A stretch of 64,000 bases of DNA, from positions 1,364,001 through 1,428,000 of the forward strand of contig NZ_CP171225.1 of NCBI RefSeq assembly GCF_043226085.1, in the 5' to 3' direction. The position numbers and the translations under genes were made by a program. This stretch comes from Amaricoccus sp003258405 (lineage in GTDB: Bacteria > Pseudomonadota > Alphaproteobacteria > Rhodobacterales > Rhodobacteraceae). Of the stretch, positions 61,782 to 64,000 are shown piece by piece (the first letter of the stretch is position 1; every line of letters begins with the position of its first letter). Below the pieces are notes generated by a model. It was not told where the DNA came from. It ran no database searches and worked only from the letters and a program-made list of their open reading frames with translations.

Positions 61782-62486
61782 TCAGCCTCCGGCCTGCTGG
61801 TCGAGCTGGCGCGAGAGGATCATCGCGAACTCGTCGGCAAAGCCCTCGTAGCTGCCGATGACCGCGTCGGTCTCCTGGCTGAGCTTGTTGTAGAAGATGA
61901 CCGCCGGAATGGCCGCGAGCAGGCCGAGGCCGGTCGCGAGCAGCGCCTCGGCGATGCCCGGTGCCACGACCGCGAGGTTCGTGCTCTGCTGGAGCGCGAT
62001 CTCCTCGAAGGCGTTCTTGATGCCCCAGACCGTGCCGAAGAGGCCGACGAAGGGGGCGACGGAGCCGACGGTCGCGAGGAAGTTGAGCCCGCGGCCGAGC
62101 GCGCTTGCCTCGCGGCCGATCGCGACGTTCATCGCCCGCTCGATGCGGGCCTGGGTGCCGGCGATGAGGCCGCCGTCCTTGCGGTGCGAGCGCTGCCACT
62201 CGGTCATGCCGGCGGCGAAGACGCGCGCCGCCGCCTCGGGCGGCTCGGGGCCGATGCGCTCATAGACGGTGTCGAGCGGCTCGCCCGACCAGAATGTTTC
62301 CTCGAAGGCCTCGGCATCCGCGCGGGCGCGGCGAAGGTCGAGGATCTTCTGGATGATGATCGACCACGACCAGAAGGACGCGATGATCAGAAGGAGCATC
62401 ACGATCTTGACCGAGAACGTGGCTCGCAGGAACAGCGCCCACAGCGAGAAGTCGATCTGCTGCGCGGCGGCGAGAGTATCTTCCAT
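61782..62486 (-). CDS. tolQ: Tol-Pal proton-channel protein TolQ
   Basis: TolQ is the main inner-membrane subunit of the TolQR motor. The 234-residue protein has three transmembrane segments (about 18-42, 128-150, 170-192) and the MotA/ExbB signatures VGSVAPFVGLFGTVWGI and ATGLGLLAAIPAVIFYN. The ATG at 62486 is well placed, with GGGGAG about 10 bp upstream. In many proteobacteria ybgC precedes tolQ; here the upstream 295 bp has no gene, and the next gene codes for an unrelated PLD-like protein. Confidence 0.97.
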   Translation of the reverse strand: MEDTLAAAQQIDFSLWALFLRATFSVKIVMLLLIIASFWSWSIIIQKILDLRRARADAEAFEETFWSGEPLDTVYERIGPEPPEAAARVFAAGMTEWQRSHRKDGGLIAGTQARIERAMNVAIGREASALGRGLNFLATVGSVAPFVGLFGTVWGIKNAFEEIALQQSTNLAVVAPGIAEALLATGLGLLAAIPAVIFYNKLSQETDAVIGSYEGFADEFAMILSRQLDQQAGG

Positions 62487-62781
62487 GAGGGGAGCCTGCT
62501 GATGCTTGCCTGTAACACATCCGCCGGTTGATCCGGCGCTTTGGTGGCATACTAAACCGAATTTTGCGCCTTGTGGAGAAAAACCCGCGGCTTGTCCAGC
62601 CTGACGCAGCGACGCGGCGCCTCCGGGCCCGGAGGGCGTGCGCGGGGCGCCCCGCATCCGGCAGGGGCCTGTTTTGCAACGCCGCGGGCGGGCGCGCGGG
62701 ATCTCGGGGCCGCGCGCCGCCCCGGAGGCGCCGGCGACACATCTTCGTGAGAGGCGCCCTGCCCTGCGCCGGGGCGCCGGA
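62487..62781. other. gene-free stretch before tolQ
   Basis: Roughly 295 bp with no credible coding frame. The left 100 bp is less GC-rich (TTTGGTGGCATACTAAACCG) and should hold the tolQ promoter on the minus strand. The right part is extremely GC-rich, with small palindromes such as CTCCGGGCCCGGAG (62621-62634) and several CGCC/GGCG runs. I cannot assign a regulator site or terminator with certainty. Confidence 0.5.
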
Positions 62782-64000
62782 TCAGCCCGGCAGCGCGGCC
62801 CAGACGGTCTCGAAGCGGGCGGCATAGTCCTGGGCGAGCGCCGGGCTTTCGAGCCCGACGCTGAGATCGTGGATGCCGAAGATCCCCGCCCGCGTCCAGT
62901 TGTGCGCGCCGACGAAGACCGTCGCGCCATCGATGACGCAGAGCTTGGAATGGAGCAGCACGTCCTTCTCGTCGAACTTCACCGCGATGCCCGCGGCCTT
63001 GAGCTGGTTGAAGAGCCCGGCGTTGATATGTGCGCTGTTGTAGGGATAGCCGTCGTCGTCCTGATCGAGGATCACGCGCACCGCGACGCCGCGCGCGTTG
63101 GCCGCCAGCAGCGCCTCGACGAGATCCTTCGGCCCCGGCGCGCCATCCACCCCGGCCGAACCGGTCGCGACGAACATCATCAGATCGACGCGTGTCTGCG
63201 CGGCCTCGAGCGCGGCCCGGACCGCGACCGCATACGCGGCATTGACGAGCAGCGTGCCGGGCGCCGGGTGCATCTGCTGACGGAGGGCGGCATGGAGCGC
63301 GCCGCGGTCGAGCTCGGCGGCGGCATCGCTCGCCAGAATGCCCTCGGCGGGGACGGCCGCCCGCCAGGCGCGCTCGGCGACATCGTCGAGAAAGGCGAGA
63401 AAGCGCGCGGCCGGGGTGCCGCCGGGGGCGCCGCGGCGCAGGCGCGTGGTGTGATCGCCGGTGAAGACATGGGCATCACCCGTCTCGAGCAGGCGCAGAA
63501 GCGCCGGGATGCCCGGGGCTTCCGCGAAATCGGCCAGACCGTCGATGACGATCATCGGCACGGCGGGTTCGAGATAGGCCGCGTCCGCGAGCCCCTCCAC
63601 CGTCTCCGGGCCGATGCCCGGGATCGCGGCCAGTTCCGCCATGCCGTCGGGCCGCGGATGCCGGGCGAGATAGCGCGCAATGTCCTCGGCCCGCGCCGCC
63701 CCGATGCCGGGCAGGGTGTCGAGCTCGGCGCGCGTCGCCGATTGCAGGCCGATCGCCGGACCCGCCCCGTCGGCGCGGCGTTTCGGCGGCGTGATGCGGT
63801 AATAGCGCCGGAGACCCGCCGCCGCGGTGACGAGCGGCGCCTCGACCGCGGCCAGTGTCCGGCGCAGGAGGAAGGCCTGCCAGCGCAGCTCCGTGAGCGC
63901 GACATCATCGACGCGGTGCGGCACGAGATGGCCCGCGATCGCGCCGAGGCTGGCGGCGACGGCATCCTTCTCCGCCGCGGTCCAGGGGGTGGCGAGCGCC
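62782..64000 (-). CDS. helix-hairpin-helix / phospholipase-D-like protein, 5'-partial
   Basis: This frame stays open to the right edge, so the gene starts outside the window; a GTG at 63924 is inside the protein, since the upstream 25 codons (ALATPWTAAEKD...) also look coding. The visible 400 or so residues contain two helix-hairpin-helix units (TLPGIGAARAEDIARYL and AIPGIGPETVEGL) followed by a phospholipase-D domain with one HKD motif (HSKLCVIDGATVFVGAHNW). HhH motifs bind DNA, so a nuclease or DNA-linked phosphodiesterase is plausible. A single HKD motif implies homodimerisation or a second half out of sight. The neighbour is the tol-pal operon. Confidence 0.78.
   Translation of the reverse strand, partial: ALATPWTAAEKDAVAASLGAIAGHLVPHRVDDVALTELRWQAFLLRRTLAAVEAPLVTAAAGLRRYYRITPPKRRADGAGPAIGLQSATRAELDTLPGIGAARAEDIARYLARHPRPDGMAELAAIPGIGPETVEGLADAAYLEPAVPMIVIDGLADFAEAPGIPALLRLLETGDAHVFTGDHTTRLRRGAPGGTPAARFLAFLDDVAERAWRAAVPAEGILASDAAAELDRGALHAALRQQMHPAPGTLLVNAAYAVAVRAALEAAQTRVDLMMFVATGSAGVDGAPGPKDLVEALLAANARGVAVRVILDQDDDGYPYNSAHINAGLFNQLKAAGIAVKFDEKDVLLHSKLCVIDGATVFVGAHNWTRAGIFGIHDLSVGLESPALAQDYAARFETVWAALPG

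Overview
This window is GC-rich, gene-dense chromosomal DNA from an alphaproteobacterium, most likely the order Rhodobacterales. The evidence is gene content and synteny: gcrA, a two-piece ECF41 sigma/carboxymuconolactone-decarboxylase module, a sigF-nrsF-type pair, the short (editing-domain-less) prolyl-tRNA synthetase, an FdVI-type ferredoxin, the perM-hda-ppk-ppx string, the tolQRAB-pal-cpoB-tilS-ftsH string, an ATP12-type chaperone gene and a metal-independent or Mg-type HemB. I see no rRNA, tRNA, CRISPR array, insertion sequence, prophage or plasmid replication gene. Most very long antisense reading frames are GC-codon shadows.

Layout. 1-6.7 kb: a partial gene and its CopG-like regulator, hemB, a LysE exporter, a YSC84-domain lipoprotein, a penicillin-acylase-family hydrolase and a beta-hydroxyacid dehydrogenase. 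6.7-10.7 kb: a degenerate tandem repeat, an FMN-binding protein, then SulP transporter, tandem universal stress protein and a small membrane protein. 10.7-18.7 kb: two coupled exporters, dapB, rbfA, a transporter, a pcaD-like hydrolase, a CBS protein and proS. 18.7-25 kb: a candidate small RNA, then ppx-ppk-hda-perM, coupled by 4-bp overlaps at two of the junctions. 25-31.5 kb: two ECF sigma systems (ECF41 with a fused regulatory domain, and a sigF/nrsF pair), NAD kinase, a YiiX-like cysteine peptidase, ferredoxin, EF-hand protein and rlmJ. 31.7-39.2 kb: gcrA, DUF6492, a 5'-nucleotidase, a class III aminotransferase, DUF2254 and EamA proteins. 39.2-43.4 kb: a small glycan island (ABC exporter, UDP-glucuronate decarboxylase-like enzyme, glycosyltransferase) around an AT-rich spacer. 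43.5-50.7 kb: an orphan amino-acid ABC ATPase, a translationally coupled crcB-rluC-HAD-atp12 run, rarA, folD, chorismate mutase and a MOSC protein. 50.9-53.8 kb: gluconate transporter and kinase plus an SDR enzyme around a spacer with an 18-bp direct repeat. 54-64 kb: ftsH, tilS, the complete tol-pal operon and the C-terminal part of a helix-hairpin-helix/phospholipase-D-like protein running off the right edge.

Functionally this is mostly core metabolism (heme, lysine, folate, NADP, polyphosphate, gluconate), envelope integrity (Tol-Pal, FtsH), translation (proS, rbfA, rlmJ, rluC-like, tilS) and regulation. I did not find a clear new multi-gene system. The best leads are regulatory: an exact-spacing ECF41-type promoter, a candidate small RNA after a strong -10 box, the tandem repeat in the gluconate spacer, and the 60-bp degenerate repeat touching a stop codon.
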